DNA of 64,000 nucleotides from JBOFIQ01 sp051654905. GTDB taxonomy: Bacteria > Actinomycetota > Actinomycetes > Propionibacteriales > Propionibacteriaceae. Each line of letters opens with the position of its first letter. Within the stretch, counting starts at the first letter, position 1. Location of the stretch: positions 274,134 to 338,133 of the forward strand of contig JBOFYY010000156.1 of NCBI GenBank assembly GCA_051654905.1, given 5' to 3'. The notes under the pieces were generated by a model that was not told the origin of the DNA, did not search any database, and was given only the letters and a program-made list of their open reading frames with translations. Positions 40,365-50,030 of the stretch are shown one piece after another. Made by a program: the position numbers and the translations under genes.

Positions 40365-41850
40365 AAGCCGGCCGACAGTTTTCCGCTATTTCGATTGGGT
40401 CTACTTCAGCAGAAGCAGCAGTTGTTGGCGATACCTGCGTCGACGGTTCAACAGCCTGCGAATCTTCTGCGCCTACCGATACTGGCGATGTTGTTGCGGA
40501 AGCTAGCGACGGTGCAACCGAAGGCGTATTAGATACCGTCACTCCTTTAATCTTCTCCGCAACAACTCGATGAATCTCATCAAAATCTGGAGATCCTGGA
40601 TAAATAAAAGGCGGAGTAAGGGACAATGTTTCATAAGGAGTATTTCGTACCTTTAAGGCAACTTTACCCAAGGTAACAGCTTCTTTTGCTGGAATATCTG
40701 TCGACACCATTCCCTCTCCAGCAGCTGCAATATCGCTAAACTTTGATAACACCACCATCGGATCTAACTGCTTCAACATCGCACTCATAATGCAACGCTG
40801 ACGAGCCATTCTTACGTAATCATTGGAGTCACTTCTAGCTCGCACAAACCGAAGAGCATCTTCTCCATTCAATTTTATATCCAGCCCAGCAGGAATAGCA
40901 TATGTTACTTCTTCAAATCTACTCCATGAAATAGGAACCTGTTTATCTAAAGCGATATGAACCCCATCTACAGAATCAATAAGTTTACTAAATCCAGCTA
41001 AATCAATAATAACACTATAATTTATATGAATCCCAGTAACACCTTCCACAGCTTCCTTCGTAGCTTGAATTCCCGGATGATCTTTTGTGGGGTACAGATT
41101 CGCGTAATCATTCTCGACCACTGTGTTTATAGCATTAACTAAACATGAATGATCCGGACAGAAAAATCCTTGTGGATACTTTTTATACATAGGAGATGTT
41201 CTAGGGAATGGCGCACCTTCAAGATTACGCGGAATCCCAATCATTACAGCTTTTCCGGTAGCAGCATCAACACTTACCACATTGATAGAATCAAAACGTG
41301 CACCTTCTCGATCTGAACCATCGTCAGCCCCTAATAGAAGAATGTTCCAGCGACCCTCGATAAGCTCGGTATCACCTCCGCCAGCAAAAACAGTGTCCGA
41401 AAGTTTAGCGCCAGCTCTTAGCGTATGCCCAGCAAGAACAGTTAAAGCTAACGCTAATATCAAACATAATCCGCCAATAGTGCTAGAAAACACTCGTCCA
41501 GCTCTTGTCATAGGCATCCGCCATCCCATAGAGATAGCGCCAGCTATGCTAAGCACCCACAATAGCCCGCCAATAACTACCAAGGCAGCAAGCGAATACA
41601 GTACCCATCCCTGAGCCAGAAAACTTAGCAACGCATCCCGAGCAATAAAGAACATACCCAACAATGATGCAAAAATAAGACCTGTTACTAGCCAGCCTAC
41701 GAGCGCTATTCGCCCTATCCGACGTTTCCCAGTTGCCATATGCGCACTACCGGGAAGTACCGTATTCATAAGCACTAAGGCGATAGCTCGCCGCCGCGCT
41801 AATACCGCTGAACGACGATGAGCGGTAGAACGCTGTTGAGAAGTTTCCAC
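40363..41850 (-). CDS. LytR-CpsA-Psr (LCP) family protein with extra membrane segments
   Basis: The 495-residue protein has about four N-terminal membrane segments (residues 20-145) and an extracytoplasmic LCP domain (about 165-400) with NILLLGADDGSDREGARFDS, GIPRNLEGAPFP, and VRARSDSNDYVRMARQRC. LCP enzymes attach teichoic acids, capsule or arabinogalactan to peptidoglycan. The Ser/Thr/Val-rich C-terminal 80 residues are probably disordered. It is divergent from a second LCP gene. GTG start, with GAGGAA upstream. Confidence 0.88.
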   Translation of the reverse strand: METSQQRSTAHRRSAVLARRRAIALVLMNTVLPGSAHMATGKRRIGRIALVGWLVTGLIFASLLGMFFIARDALLSFLAQGWVLYSLAALVVIGGLLWVLSIAGAISMGWRMPMTRAGRVFSSTIGGLCLILALALTVLAGHTLRAGAKLSDTVFAGGGDTELIEGRWNILLLGADDGSDREGARFDSINVVSVDAATGKAVMIGIPRNLEGAPFPRTSPMYKKYPQGFFCPDHSCLVNAINTVVENDYANLYPTKDHPGIQATKEAVEGVTGIHINYSVIIDLAGFSKLIDSVDGVHIALDKQVPISWSRFEEVTYAIPAGLDIKLNGEDALRFVRARSDSNDYVRMARQRCIMSAMLKQLDPMVVLSKFSDIAAAGEGMVSTDIPAKEAVTLGKVALKVRNTPYETLSLTPPFIYPGSPDFDEIHRVVAEKIKGVTVSNTPSVAPSLASATTSPVSVGAEDSQAVEPSTQVSPTTAASAEVDPIEIAENCRPA

Positions 41851-41919
41851 AGTTCCTCATCGTATTGCCAATACCTAGGTTTTATGCGCGTCCGGCACGC
41901 TGAAATAGCGACTCACCTT

Positions 41920-41925
41920 TAAAGT
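41920..41925 (+). promoter_or_regulatory. Leaderless -10 element of second LCP gene
   Basis: TAAAGT ends 7 bases before ATG at 41933. Confidence 0.5.
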
Positions 41926-41932
41926 AGAGAGT

Positions 41933-43198
41933 ATGGGCGAAAAGGAGCAGGCAGATTTAGAGTGGCTCTATCGTTGCGATCCCGAAACGATAGCTAAAGA
42001 TGGCGAGCGCGCTAAAAAGCATGGGCAGAGCTACGAACCCCCTAGCCTCCCAGTAACTAATAATGCTATTTCTGCTAAGCCAAGCATTCGCCCTTCGCAG
42101 CCAATACCACCAGCTCCACCGCCAAGAAGACCTGCTAACCCTAATAGGGTCATCGGTTCAACTCCTCTTGAACAGAAAAGATCCTTACCTTCTAAAGCAC
42201 GAACTACTGCTACTGCAAAACGACACTCTCGGCGTCGAATTACACTGATAACGCTAATCAGCCTTCTACTTATATTGTGCTTTTCCTTTGGTTATCTTCT
42301 TACTGCTCCGTTGGGTGCTTGGAACTCAATTACCCGGGTAGATGATGCCCCGCAAGGAAACCGACCTTCTTCTCACCCCGGCACAGCTATTCTCATTGTT
42401 GGATCTGACTCACGTAGCGGACTCACTGCGGAGGATATGAATGAGCTAGCACCAGGTGGCGAGATAGCCGAAGGTAATCGAACCGACACTATGATGTTGC
42501 TCTATAAACCTGATCATGGACAATCCGTACTACTTTCTATTCCGCGTGACAGCTGGACTGATATCCCTGGACAAGGCGAAGCAAAAATAAATGCAGCCTT
42601 TACCATTGGCGGAGCTGAGCTCTTAATTAACACCATTGAGCAACGTACTGGTTTCCGTATCGACGGTTATGCTGAGATAGGTTTTGGAGGATTTGCAGGG
42701 ATTGTTAAAGCTTTAGGCGGACTCGATATTTGCATTCAAGAAGCTGTAGAAGGCGAAGGAAGTTTCCCTACTATCCAGCCCGGATGCCAGCGCCTTAGCC
42801 CCCGAGATGCCTTGTGGTACGTTCGAGCACGCCATAATGACAGCGAAGGCGATATCGGTCGTACCGCTAGGCAGCGAACTTTCATGTCAGCAGTAATGAA
42901 GCAGGTTCTATCCAAAGATGTCATCTTCAATCGTGATACCTATAAGGCTGTAAATAAAGCTATTTCTGATGGTATGACCGTAGGTGACAAAACTGGCATG
43001 GGAGATGCGATTGCCATCGCTAAAGGCATGAAGGCAATCTCAGCTGGCGACGGTACTGCTATGACCCTACCAATAGCCGATCCAGCTGGCTGGTCAGATG
43101 ACGGTCAATCTATTGTGGTACTCGACGATGAACGTATGAGGCAGCTCTTTAACCAGCTAAATAAAGGCGACACTAGCAATTTAGAGAAATACCGCTAG
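41933..43198 (+). CDS. LytR-CpsA-Psr (LCP) family protein
   Basis: The 421-residue protein has a 100-residue Pro-rich, basic cytoplasmic region, one membrane segment (about residues 102-126) and an LCP domain with AILIVGSDSRSGLT, LLSIPRDSWTDIPG, KINAAFTIGG and YVRARHNDSEGDIGRTARQ, including the Arg residues that bind polyprenyl pyrophosphate. It likely transfers a lipid-linked glycan to peptidoglycan. Its 3' end overlaps gtrA by four bases, convergently. Confidence 0.9.
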   Translation: MGEKEQADLEWLYRCDPETIAKDGERAKKHGQSYEPPSLPVTNNAISAKPSIRPSQPIPPAPPPRRPANPNRVIGSTPLEQKRSLPSKARTTATAKRHSRRRITLITLISLLLILCFSFGYLLTAPLGAWNSITRVDDAPQGNRPSSHPGTAILIVGSDSRSGLTAEDMNELAPGGEIAEGNRTDTMMLLYKPDHGQSVLLSIPRDSWTDIPGQGEAKINAAFTIGGAELLINTIEQRTGFRIDGYAEIGFGGFAGIVKALGGLDICIQEAVEGEGSFPTIQPGCQRLSPRDALWYVRARHNDSEGDIGRTARQRTFMSAVMKQVLSKDVIFNRDTYKAVNKAISDGMTVGDKTGMGDAIAIAKGMKAISAGDGTAMTLPIADPAGWSDDGQSIVVLDDERMRQLFNQLNKGDTSNLEKYR

Positions 43199-43608
43199 CT
43201 CTTAAAAATCACGTATCTTTGCGCCAGAAAATTTGTGATTGTTGCAATAGATTGCGCAATGATAAAGCCTATTGTCCCTGCCCAGACTTCCGATAAATCG
43301 GCATGCAGCAAAGCTGGGAAGATCATCGCAAATATGCCCACCTGCACAATAAAAGTTGTGGCATATAGCGACATTACTGCCGCAAATATTTTCTTTGATG
43401 CGGTAGCGGCAAAGGTATAACGCTGGTTCAGCATATAAGCCGTGCTAGTGCCTGCGATCCAGCTCAATACTTTGGCGTAGTTGTGGGGAATCCCGTAGTG
43501 CATTCCTAACATCAGCAGCCCATAGTCGACGCAAGCACTTACACCACCTACGCAGATAAAGCGTATGAGTTGACCAAGGAAGCCTTGGTTTTTACTTTCC
43601 TTAGCCAA
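43195..43608 (-). CDS. GtrA-family membrane protein
   Basis: The 137-residue protein has four membrane segments and the GtrA pattern LIRFICVGGVSACVDYGLL, then TSTAYMLNQRYTFA and TNFLAQRYVIF. GtrA proteins help flip or use polyprenyl-phosphate sugars. The TTG start is preceded by GAGGAG. It lies 14 bases after hemL on the same strand, so it may be the last gene of the hem transcript although its role fits the glycan locus on the other side. Confidence 0.88.
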   Translation of the reverse strand: MAKESKNQGFLGQLIRFICVGGVSACVDYGLLMLGMHYGIPHNYAKVLSWIAGTSTAYMLNQRYTFAATASKKIFAAVMSLYATTFIVQVGIFAMIFPALLHADLSEVWAGTIGFIIAQSIATITNFLAQRYVIFKS

Positions 43609-43622
43609 CTCAACTCCTCTGT

Positions 43623-44936
43623 TTATAGCGGTTTTGCTTGCGCGGCTGCTTTTGCTGCTGCTGGCAAAGCTGCAATGATTCGATCGATATCACTATCGGT
43701 ATGTGCAGCAGAAACAAACCATGCCTCATAGACGCTGGGAGGAAGAGCAATCCCGTCCGATAATAACGAATGGAAGAATGGCGGATATCGGAAGGCTTCT
43801 TGAGCCTGCACGTCGTCGTAAGAATGAACCCCGTCTCGAGCGGCTTTCTCTCCAAAGAAGAATGAGAATAGGCTCGAAGCGGACTGCACAACGTGTGCAA
43901 CACCTTCTGCGCTGAGCGCTTGCGAAACCGCTTGCTTGATAGCTATCGCGCTATCAGAAAGCCGGCGATAGACCTTAGCATCAGCAAGAGTTAGCGTGGC
44001 AATACCTGCCGCAGTAGCTAACGGATTACCAGATAAAGTACCGGCTTGGTACACATTCCCTAGTGGTGCTAGCTGCTCCATAATGCTTTGAGAAGCTCCT
44101 AGAGCTGCAAGAGGCATACCGCCACCAGCGACCTTACCGAAAGTGAAAATATCAGGCTCGTTATCTTCGCCCGAATCACATTCATAACCCCACCAACCGG
44201 CAGCGTGAACGCGGAATCCCGAAAGTACTTCGTCGTAAATAAAAAGCGAACCATATTTTTTCGTAATGCTACGAATAGCTGCATTAAAACCAGGCAAAGC
44301 TGGCACAATGCCCATATTTGCTGGAGCTGGCTCAGTAATTACACAAGCAATCTGATCACCATGTTCGGAAAAAACTTTTTCCAATGCGACGACGTCGTTG
44401 TAGGGCACCACGATCGTATCTTTAACTGCGCCTACAGTTACTCCTGCCGAACCTGTCATACCTTGGGTTGCTACCCCTGATCCGGCAGCAGCCAGTAAAG
44501 CATCCGAATGTCCGTGATAGCAGCCAGCAAATTTAACAATCAGTTCTCGTCCGGTAACGCCTCGCGCTAGCCGGATAGCAGTCATCGTTGCTTCAGTGCC
44601 CGTCGAAACAAATCGGACTCGTTCACAACGCGGGATTCGATCCCGGATCATTTCAGCTAACTCGATTTCAGCAACTGTCGGCGCCCCAAACGAAAGCCCC
44701 CGCGTAGCAGCTTCTTGCACTGCTGCTACGACCTGCGGATGCGCATGTCCCAGTAGCGCCGGCCCCCATGATCCAACTAGATCGAGATATTTTTTACCAG
44801 CAACATCTGTTAAATAAGCGCCCTGCGCTGATGCAATGAATACCGGCGTACCACCGACCCCACGAAAAGCACGTACTGGAGACGAAACTCCACCCGGAAT
44901 CACTGCACAGGCGCGAGAAAAAATATCTGCGGTCAT
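43623..44936 (-). CDS. hemL: Glutamate-1-semialdehyde 2,1-aminomutase
   Basis: The 437-residue PLP enzyme makes 5-aminolevulinate from glutamate-1-semialdehyde. VSTGTEATMTAIRLARG, FIYDEVLSGFR and the PLP-Lys region TFGKVAGGGMPLAALG are present. The frame extends 40 residues upstream into hemB, but ATG at 44936, 2 bases after the hemB stop, matches the family N-terminus (FSRACAVIPGGVSSPVRAF). It works with HemA, encoded divergently at the other end of the cluster. Confidence 0.95.
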   Translation of the reverse strand: MTADIFSRACAVIPGGVSSPVRAFRGVGGTPVFIASAQGAYLTDVAGKKYLDLVGSWGPALLGHAHPQVVAAVQEAATRGLSFGAPTVAEIELAEMIRDRIPRCERVRFVSTGTEATMTAIRLARGVTGRELIVKFAGCYHGHSDALLAAAGSGVATQGMTGSAGVTVGAVKDTIVVPYNDVVALEKVFSEHGDQIACVITEPAPANMGIVPALPGFNAAIRSITKKYGSLFIYDEVLSGFRVHAAGWWGYECDSGEDNEPDIFTFGKVAGGGMPLAALGASQSIMEQLAPLGNVYQAGTLSGNPLATAAGIATLTLADAKVYRRLSDSAIAIKQAVSQALSAEGVAHVVQSASSLFSFFFGEKAARDGVHSYDDVQAQEAFRYPPFFHSLLSDGIALPPSVYEAWFVSAAHTDSDIDRIIAALPAAAKAAAQAKPL

Positions 44937-44938
44937 TA

Positions 44939-45922
44939 TTAAGACTCCTTGTACCAGGTAGCTAATTTGCAAGCAGCATAAGTGAGCACAATATCTGCGC
45001 CGGCGCGAACAATAGATGTTGTTACTTCGGTAAGCGCCCGCTGCCGGTCGATCCATCCTCGCTCAGCAGCCGCCATGATCATCGCATACTCGCCAGAGAC
45101 ATGGTAGGCCGCGACCGGAACCTGCGAGACTTTGGCGACATCAGCAAGAATATCTAGATAATAAGTTGCTGGTTTCACCATTACCATATCGGCACCTTCG
45201 GCAAGATCTAGGAGCGTTTCTCGCATTCCTTCTCGCCGGTTAGCTGGGTCCTGCTGATAGGTTTTCCGGTCTCCCAGCAATGATGACCCCACTGCTTCCC
45301 GGAACGGGCCGTAGAGGGCTGAAGCATATTTTGCTGAATAGGCAAGGATCGAAACATCCTCAAATCCGGCATGGTCTAAGGCTTCTCGGATCGCAAGAAT
45401 CTGGCCATCCATCATTCCTGAAGGACTTACCACATGAGCACCAGCTTCTGCCTGTGCTACTGCTTGCTGCTGATAAATCTTGTTAGTGGCATCGTTAGCC
45501 ACCACACCGTCAGGACGTAATACTCCGCAATGTCCATGTGAAGTAAACTCATCAAGACAGGTATCTGCCATGATGACTAGCTCGTCTCCGATTTCTTCTT
45601 TTATCGCGGCAATACCTAGGTTCAAGATACCGTCAGCTGCTAATGCTGCTGACCCGGACTCGTCTTTGTCGCTACCTTGTGGCACTCCAAAAAGCATGAT
45701 GCCACCTACACCGCATTCAACAGCCCGCACAGCTTCTCGACGAAGGCTATCCATCGTATGCTGCACAACTCCTGGCATAGAGCTGATATTTCGCGGCTCT
45801 TTTAATCCGTCTGCAATAAAAGCTGGTAATACTAGCTGTGCTGGCGAAACTCTAGTCTCAGATACGAGTCGTCTCATTGCCGGTGTGGTACGGAGCCGTC
45901 GGGGGCGAATTATCGACGTCAT
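44939..45922 (-). CDS. hemB: Delta-aminolevulinic acid dehydratase
   Basis: The 327-residue porphobilinogen synthase condenses two 5-aminolevulinate molecules. Schiff-base Lys residues are in ILAYSAKYASALYGPFREA and MVMVKPATYYLDIL. The metal region CLDEFTSHGHCGVL retains Cys and His positions. The start overlaps hemCD by four bases. Confidence 0.96.
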   Translation of the reverse strand: MTSIIRPRRLRTTPAMRRLVSETRVSPAQLVLPAFIADGLKEPRNISSMPGVVQHTMDSLRREAVRAVECGVGGIMLFGVPQGSDKDESGSAALAADGILNLGIAAIKEEIGDELVIMADTCLDEFTSHGHCGVLRPDGVVANDATNKIYQQQAVAQAEAGAHVVSPSGMMDGQILAIREALDHAGFEDVSILAYSAKYASALYGPFREAVGSSLLGDRKTYQQDPANRREGMRETLLDLAEGADMVMVKPATYYLDILADVAKVSQVPVAAYHVSGEYAMIMAAAERGWIDRQRALTEVTTSIVRAGADIVLTYAACKLATWYKES

Positions 45923-47535
45923 CGAATATCCTTTCGAGCGGAAATAAGACCAGCAACTAGGCTGGCAGCATCTGAGTTTTCAGCAACAGCAAGGACTCTT
46001 AATCCCGCTGCTGTTGCAACTTGCGCGCTGGGATCCCCCAACGCCACCACCGGAATATCTAAACCAGCAAGAGCTGATGCTGTTGAGCCAGCAGTTGCCA
46101 CAGCTATATCAACAGCAGGCACTTGCTGAGGTACCACCGATTCTATGGTGTAGATAGCAAGCTGGACTACATCCCATCCTTGCTGAGTTAGATGCTGGGC
46201 AAGAAGTGGTGCCGCCAGTGCAGATCCTGGAATTAAGACTCTTCCATTCCCTGCTGGAAAAATATCACATAAGGCTGCTGCGCCAGCATCACTAACTGGA
46301 ACAAGCTCGACACAAGCCCCGTAGCTACGAGCGGCGGTTGCAGTTGCTGCCCCTACTGCCGCTACCCGAATACCTGCTAACGCTGCTCCTAGCAGCTCGG
46401 CGGTACGCGCTGAAGAAAGTACCACCCAGTCATACTCTGCCAATGTTGCGATAGCTTCTGCTCGCGCCTGCTCATCGACGATCATGCGCGTCAACTCAAG
46501 ACCAATAACTTCTGCTCCAGCTGCTGTCACCGCTTGCGCTAGCGCTCCTAACGGTTGCGGCATCAGCACTCTCATTCCATCGAGTTGTTGTGCTGGTGAC
46601 CATAACGCTTCGGAATGAGTCGCTCGAACTGTTTTAGCAGCATGTAAATCAGTAATATCGGCAGCGCCTTGGGTTAACAGCTCGTCTGCGGCATGGTAGC
46701 CACACTGCACTGGGTCCTGCGAAAAACTTATGGGGATATTGACGCGGCGTTCGGCGCTACCATCAACTGCTACTACGACAGCTTCCAGATTTCCGCCACC
46801 ATCAGATAATGTCGCGCGGGCGCCTACTGGGGCAGCACATCCGGCACCTAGCCGAGCTAATATCGCTCGTTCTGCTTCAGTTTCCCATCGAGATTGTTGA
46901 TCATCGATTGTTGCCAAGATTTTTTGTAGCTGTAGATCTTCGGAGCGACATTCGATAGCCAAAGAACCTTGAGCTGGTGCTGGCAAGATCGGCAAACTTT
47001 CAGTTATTGCTGCCGCAAGTCCGAGTCGAGCCAACCCGGCACCGGCCAACACCACAGCGTCGAGATCTCCGGGGGCTACCCGCGCAAGGCGGGTTCCTAC
47101 ATTACCGCGAATATCAACCAATTCGACGTCGCTACGTAGCGCTCTGATCTGGGCGGCGCGACGCGGTGATCCAGTTCCAATTTTGGCGCCAGCTGGCAGC
47201 TCAACAAGTTTAAGACCGTCCCTAGCGCACAACACATCGTCGGAGCGTTCTCGAGTTGGAATACTTGCTATCGTCAGTCCGGGTACCGCAGCTGTCGGTA
47301 AATCTTTGCAAGAGTGCACCGCAATATCGCAGGAACCAACTAGCAGCGCTTCGCGTAAGGCTGCCGCAAAAACTCCGGTGCCGCCCAATTTGGTTAATGA
47401 TCCGGGGCGAACATCGCCTTCGGTGCGTATTTCTACAAGTTCTACATCATGTCCACTAGCGCGCAATAGCTCAGCACACCATTGAGATTGAGTTGTTGCT
47501 AATGCCGAAGCACGAGTCCCCAATCGGATCAACAT
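45919..47535 (-). CDS. hemCD: Fused hydroxymethylbilane synthase-uroporphyrinogen III synthase
   Basis: The 538-residue protein joins HemC (residues 1-300) to HemD (about 315-538). HemC is recognised by RLGTRASALATTQSQW, the Asp in HSCKDLPTA and the dipyrromethane Cys in LGAGCAAPVGARA. The HemD part is divergent but has DWVVLSSARTAELL, VAAVGAATATAA and GRVLIPGSALAAP. One polypeptide would turn porphobilinogen into uroporphyrinogen III. Such fusions are known in actinobacteria. The start ATG at 47535 overlaps hemY by 7 bases; a longer upstream frame is rejected. Confidence 0.93.
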   Translation of the reverse strand: MLIRLGTRASALATTQSQWCAELLRASGHDVELVEIRTEGDVRPGSLTKLGGTGVFAAALREALLVGSCDIAVHSCKDLPTAAVPGLTIASIPTRERSDDVLCARDGLKLVELPAGAKIGTGSPRRAAQIRALRSDVELVDIRGNVGTRLARVAPGDLDAVVLAGAGLARLGLAAAITESLPILPAPAQGSLAIECRSEDLQLQKILATIDDQQSRWETEAERAILARLGAGCAAPVGARATLSDGGGNLEAVVVAVDGSAERRVNIPISFSQDPVQCGYHAADELLTQGAADITDLHAAKTVRATHSEALWSPAQQLDGMRVLMPQPLGALAQAVTAAGAEVIGLELTRMIVDEQARAEAIATLAEYDWVVLSSARTAELLGAALAGIRVAAVGAATATAARSYGACVELVPVSDAGAAALCDIFPAGNGRVLIPGSALAAPLLAQHLTQQGWDVVQLAIYTIESVVPQQVPAVDIAVATAGSTASALAGLDIPVVALGDPSAQVATAAGLRVLAVAENSDAASLVAGLISARKDIR

Positions 47536-48929
47536 GAAGCGATCTCCTTCGCGATCTGCTCGGCTTGTGGAATGACAGCAGCAAGGCCCGTACCTGCCAC
47601 CCATGAGCCTACGACGTGCAGTCCCTGTTGCTGGGATATTTTCTGTTGCAGAGTGTCGATATGTTTCCGATATTCCGGGGTATGTGGCGGTAGTGACCCA
47701 TTGAAATGCGATACGCAGTGCCCTCGTAACTGTTCTGGGCGTAGCGCTACTCCCAAGATAGTGCTAGCATCACGCAATGCATCATATTGGTCGACTTGCG
47801 GGCGAGGTTGCCCAGATCGTCCATAGGAAACGCGTATGACATGTAGCGGCTGGTCTTGCCGCACCCAAGCCCATTTCACCGAATAATGGGTAAGCGCTTT
47901 AGCTTTCACAACGCTTTGTCCAGGAACTACGAGCACTCCTGAACCTCGCGGCGCAGCGTCCAGTTCTGGAGCGTCCAGTACTAATGTGACGCCTACTAGG
48001 TCTGCTCCTACTGGTAGATCTTCCCGGCCTATACCGGTATCAATATCTGCCGACGCTAATAAATCCAAAGCGTGAGGTGCTGGCAAAGCAATAACTAGGT
48101 CGGCAGCTCTAAGTTCGCTAGTTGCTTCTCCAGCCATTGGGTCTGCTGACGGATGGTCACCTCGGATGGCAGCTGCTGTCGATAGCACCCATTCATCGCC
48201 ATCGCGACGAATGGCTTTGCCATAGCATCGAGTATGCACCTGCCCGCCGCTAGCAATTATCTCTTCAACTAGCCGCTCACATACTCGAAAGAGTCCACCA
48301 GCAGGAGCCGCTACCATCGGCCCGTCAGGTTGGTTGGCTTTTAGTTCTTGTACTGCTGCAGTCAATGTTCCTAACCGCAGAAATGCTTCCCGTAATCCGG
48401 GCGCGACAGTTTCTACCGCTAACAATGACGGGTCCGTCGAGTGAACGCCGCCAGCTACTGGACGTACAAAATAATCGACGACCGCTGCCCCCATTCGAGC
48501 AGCTACGAGCGACCCTAAGTCTAAACAGTCGGCACCGATTTCTGGCGGCAACGTGAGGTCTTGCGCCGCCCGAGCTGCGGCAGTCTCCCCAAGCACTTTA
48601 ACAACTTCCGAATCGGTAATATCGGCAGGAATCCCTAACGTTCCATATGGGATGCGATAGACCTGACCCTCATTAAAAATCCAGGAAGTTCCACCCGGAG
48701 TTACTTGTTCTAACCCGAGTTCTTCTACTAAAGATCCTGAAGCAAGCGAGCGACGCGCATAAGATTCCGCTCCTACATCGACGGTTATGCCCCCCATCGG
48801 GACACCGAAGATAAGTCCACCCGCTTTTCCACGTGATTCGATTACGATCGGCTGCTTGCCTGCTTGTGCTAGCCGATAGGCGCAGACTAATCCGGCAATA
48901 CCACCACCGACGACGATGACATCAGCCAT
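47529..48929 (-). CDS. hemY: Protoporphyrinogen/coproporphyrinogen oxidase, HemY/CgoX type
   Basis: The 466-residue FAD enzyme has the dinucleotide motif IVVGGGIAGLVCAYRLAQAG at the N-terminus, the GGL-type segment KAGGLIFGVPMGG and a C-terminal FAD contact VGSWVAGTGLAAVIPQA. In monoderm actinobacteria this family acts mainly as coproporphyrinogen III oxidase (CgoX) in the coproporphyrin-dependent route. ATG at 48929 gives the standard N-terminus and overlaps hemE by 8 bases. Confidence 0.93.
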   Translation of the reverse strand: MADVIVVGGGIAGLVCAYRLAQAGKQPIVIESRGKAGGLIFGVPMGGITVDVGAESYARRSLASGSLVEELGLEQVTPGGTSWIFNEGQVYRIPYGTLGIPADITDSEVVKVLGETAAARAAQDLTLPPEIGADCLDLGSLVAARMGAAVVDYFVRPVAGGVHSTDPSLLAVETVAPGLREAFLRLGTLTAAVQELKANQPDGPMVAAPAGGLFRVCERLVEEIIASGGQVHTRCYGKAIRRDGDEWVLSTAAAIRGDHPSADPMAGEATSELRAADLVIALPAPHALDLLASADIDTGIGREDLPVGADLVGVTLVLDAPELDAAPRGSGVLVVPGQSVVKAKALTHYSVKWAWVRQDQPLHVIRVSYGRSGQPRPQVDQYDALRDASTILGVALRPEQLRGHCVSHFNGSLPPHTPEYRKHIDTLQQKISQQQGLHVVGSWVAGTGLAAVIPQAEQIAKEIASC

Positions 48930-49938
48930 GACGATGCACCAATTCCACAATCGCAGTCAGTACTTCTGGGTCCGTGCTGGGAGGCACCCCATGTCCCAAA
49001 TTAAAGATATGGCTGGGGGCTTTTTTCCCACGTTCTAATACGTTTATTACGGCTGCTTCAATCACTGTCCACGGCGCTGTCAATACTGCTGGGTCAAGGT
49101 TTCCTTGCAGTACCTTTTCAGGGCATCTAGCAGCAGCTTGATCGAGTGGAGTCCGATAATCACAGCCCAAGGCCGCAGTTCCTAACTTCGCAAATTCTTC
49201 CATCAGGTGCTCACCTCCTGCCGCAAAATGGATCTGCGGTACTCGCCCAGCTACTACATCCAAGGTAGCCTGCGAGTGTGGCGCTACGAATGCAGCGTAA
49301 TCTTGCCGCGACAATGACCCCGCCCAAGAGTCAAAGAGTTGGACTGCTTGTGCCCCAGCATCAATCTGGGCAGCTAAGAAAGCTCCAGAAATTTTTGCAC
49401 ACCAGCCAGCTAGCAGATGCCATGCTGTTGGGTCAGCTAACATCATGCCGCGTGCTGCTAGATGATCTCGTGAAGGTCGACCTTCTACTAGGTATGCCGC
49501 CAAAGTAAATGGTGCACCAGCAAATCCGATGAGAGCTTTATCGTCTGCCAATTCCTTACGAATAAGCGCAATAGCTTCGGTAATAGCACTCACATCATCA
49601 AGACCACGATCGATAACCGCAGCTACATCGCTAGCTGTTCGCAACGGTTGAGCTACGACCGGCCCTACGCCAGGAGCAATCTCAATATCAAGACCGGCTA
49701 GCACTAGCGGAACCATAATATCGCTGAAGAAAATAGCAGCATCTACGTTATGTCGCCGCACTGGCTGCAACGTAATCTCAGCAGCAACATCAGGAATTAG
49801 GCAGGACTCGATCATGCCTAAACCTGCACGAGTTTCTCGGTATTCAGGGAGTGAACGACCTGCTTGTCGCATAAACCATATTGGGGTATGCGTAGGACGT
49901 TCTCCAGCAAGGGCAGTCAGCAACGACGATGTGAGCAC
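48922..49938 (-). CDS. hemE: Uroporphyrinogen decarboxylase
   Basis: The 338-residue enzyme decarboxylates uroporphyrinogen III to coproporphyrinogen III. IWFMRQAGRSLPEYR is at residues 21-35, the Asp-containing IFFSDIMVPL near residue 70, and FNLGHGVPPSTDPE near the C-terminus. It is the first gene of the hemE-hemY-hemCD-hemB-hemL transcript. GTG at 49938 is used; a GAGGAA stretch lies 12 bases upstream. It is divergent from hemA over a 92-base region with direct repeats. Confidence 0.95.
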   Translation of the reverse strand: MLTSSLLTALAGERPTHTPIWFMRQAGRSLPEYRETRAGLGMIESCLIPDVAAEITLQPVRRHNVDAAIFFSDIMVPLVLAGLDIEIAPGVGPVVAQPLRTASDVAAVIDRGLDDVSAITEAIALIRKELADDKALIGFAGAPFTLAAYLVEGRPSRDHLAARGMMLADPTAWHLLAGWCAKISGAFLAAQIDAGAQAVQLFDSWAGSLSRQDYAAFVAPHSQATLDVVAGRVPQIHFAAGGEHLMEEFAKLGTAALGCDYRTPLDQAAARCPEKVLQGNLDPAVLTAPWTVIEAAVINVLERGKKAPSHIFNLGHGVPPSTDPEVLTAIVELVHRHG

Positions 49939-49968
49939 TCACCTATTCTTCCTCAGCATTGCCCTGAC

Positions 49969-49997
49969 TCCCAATCTGAGACTGAGTCCCAATCTGA
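49969..49997. repeat. Direct repeats in hemE-hemA divergent promoter region
   Basis: Two identical copies of TCCCAATCTGA (49969-49979 and 49987-49997) occur with an 18-base period in the region between the divergent heme genes. The spacing, near two helical turns, suits a regulator binding in tandem. The protein is unknown. Confidence 0.55.
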
Positions 49998-50030
49998 TAA
50001 TTGCTAAAGCTGTGGTTGAATGGTTAAGCC

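Noticed and set aside
44937..45056. N-terminal extension of HemL into the hemB gene, with many Arg and Cys
   Set aside because: It is out of character for the family and is the hemB coding region read in another frame; ATG at 44936 follows the hemB stop by 2 bases.
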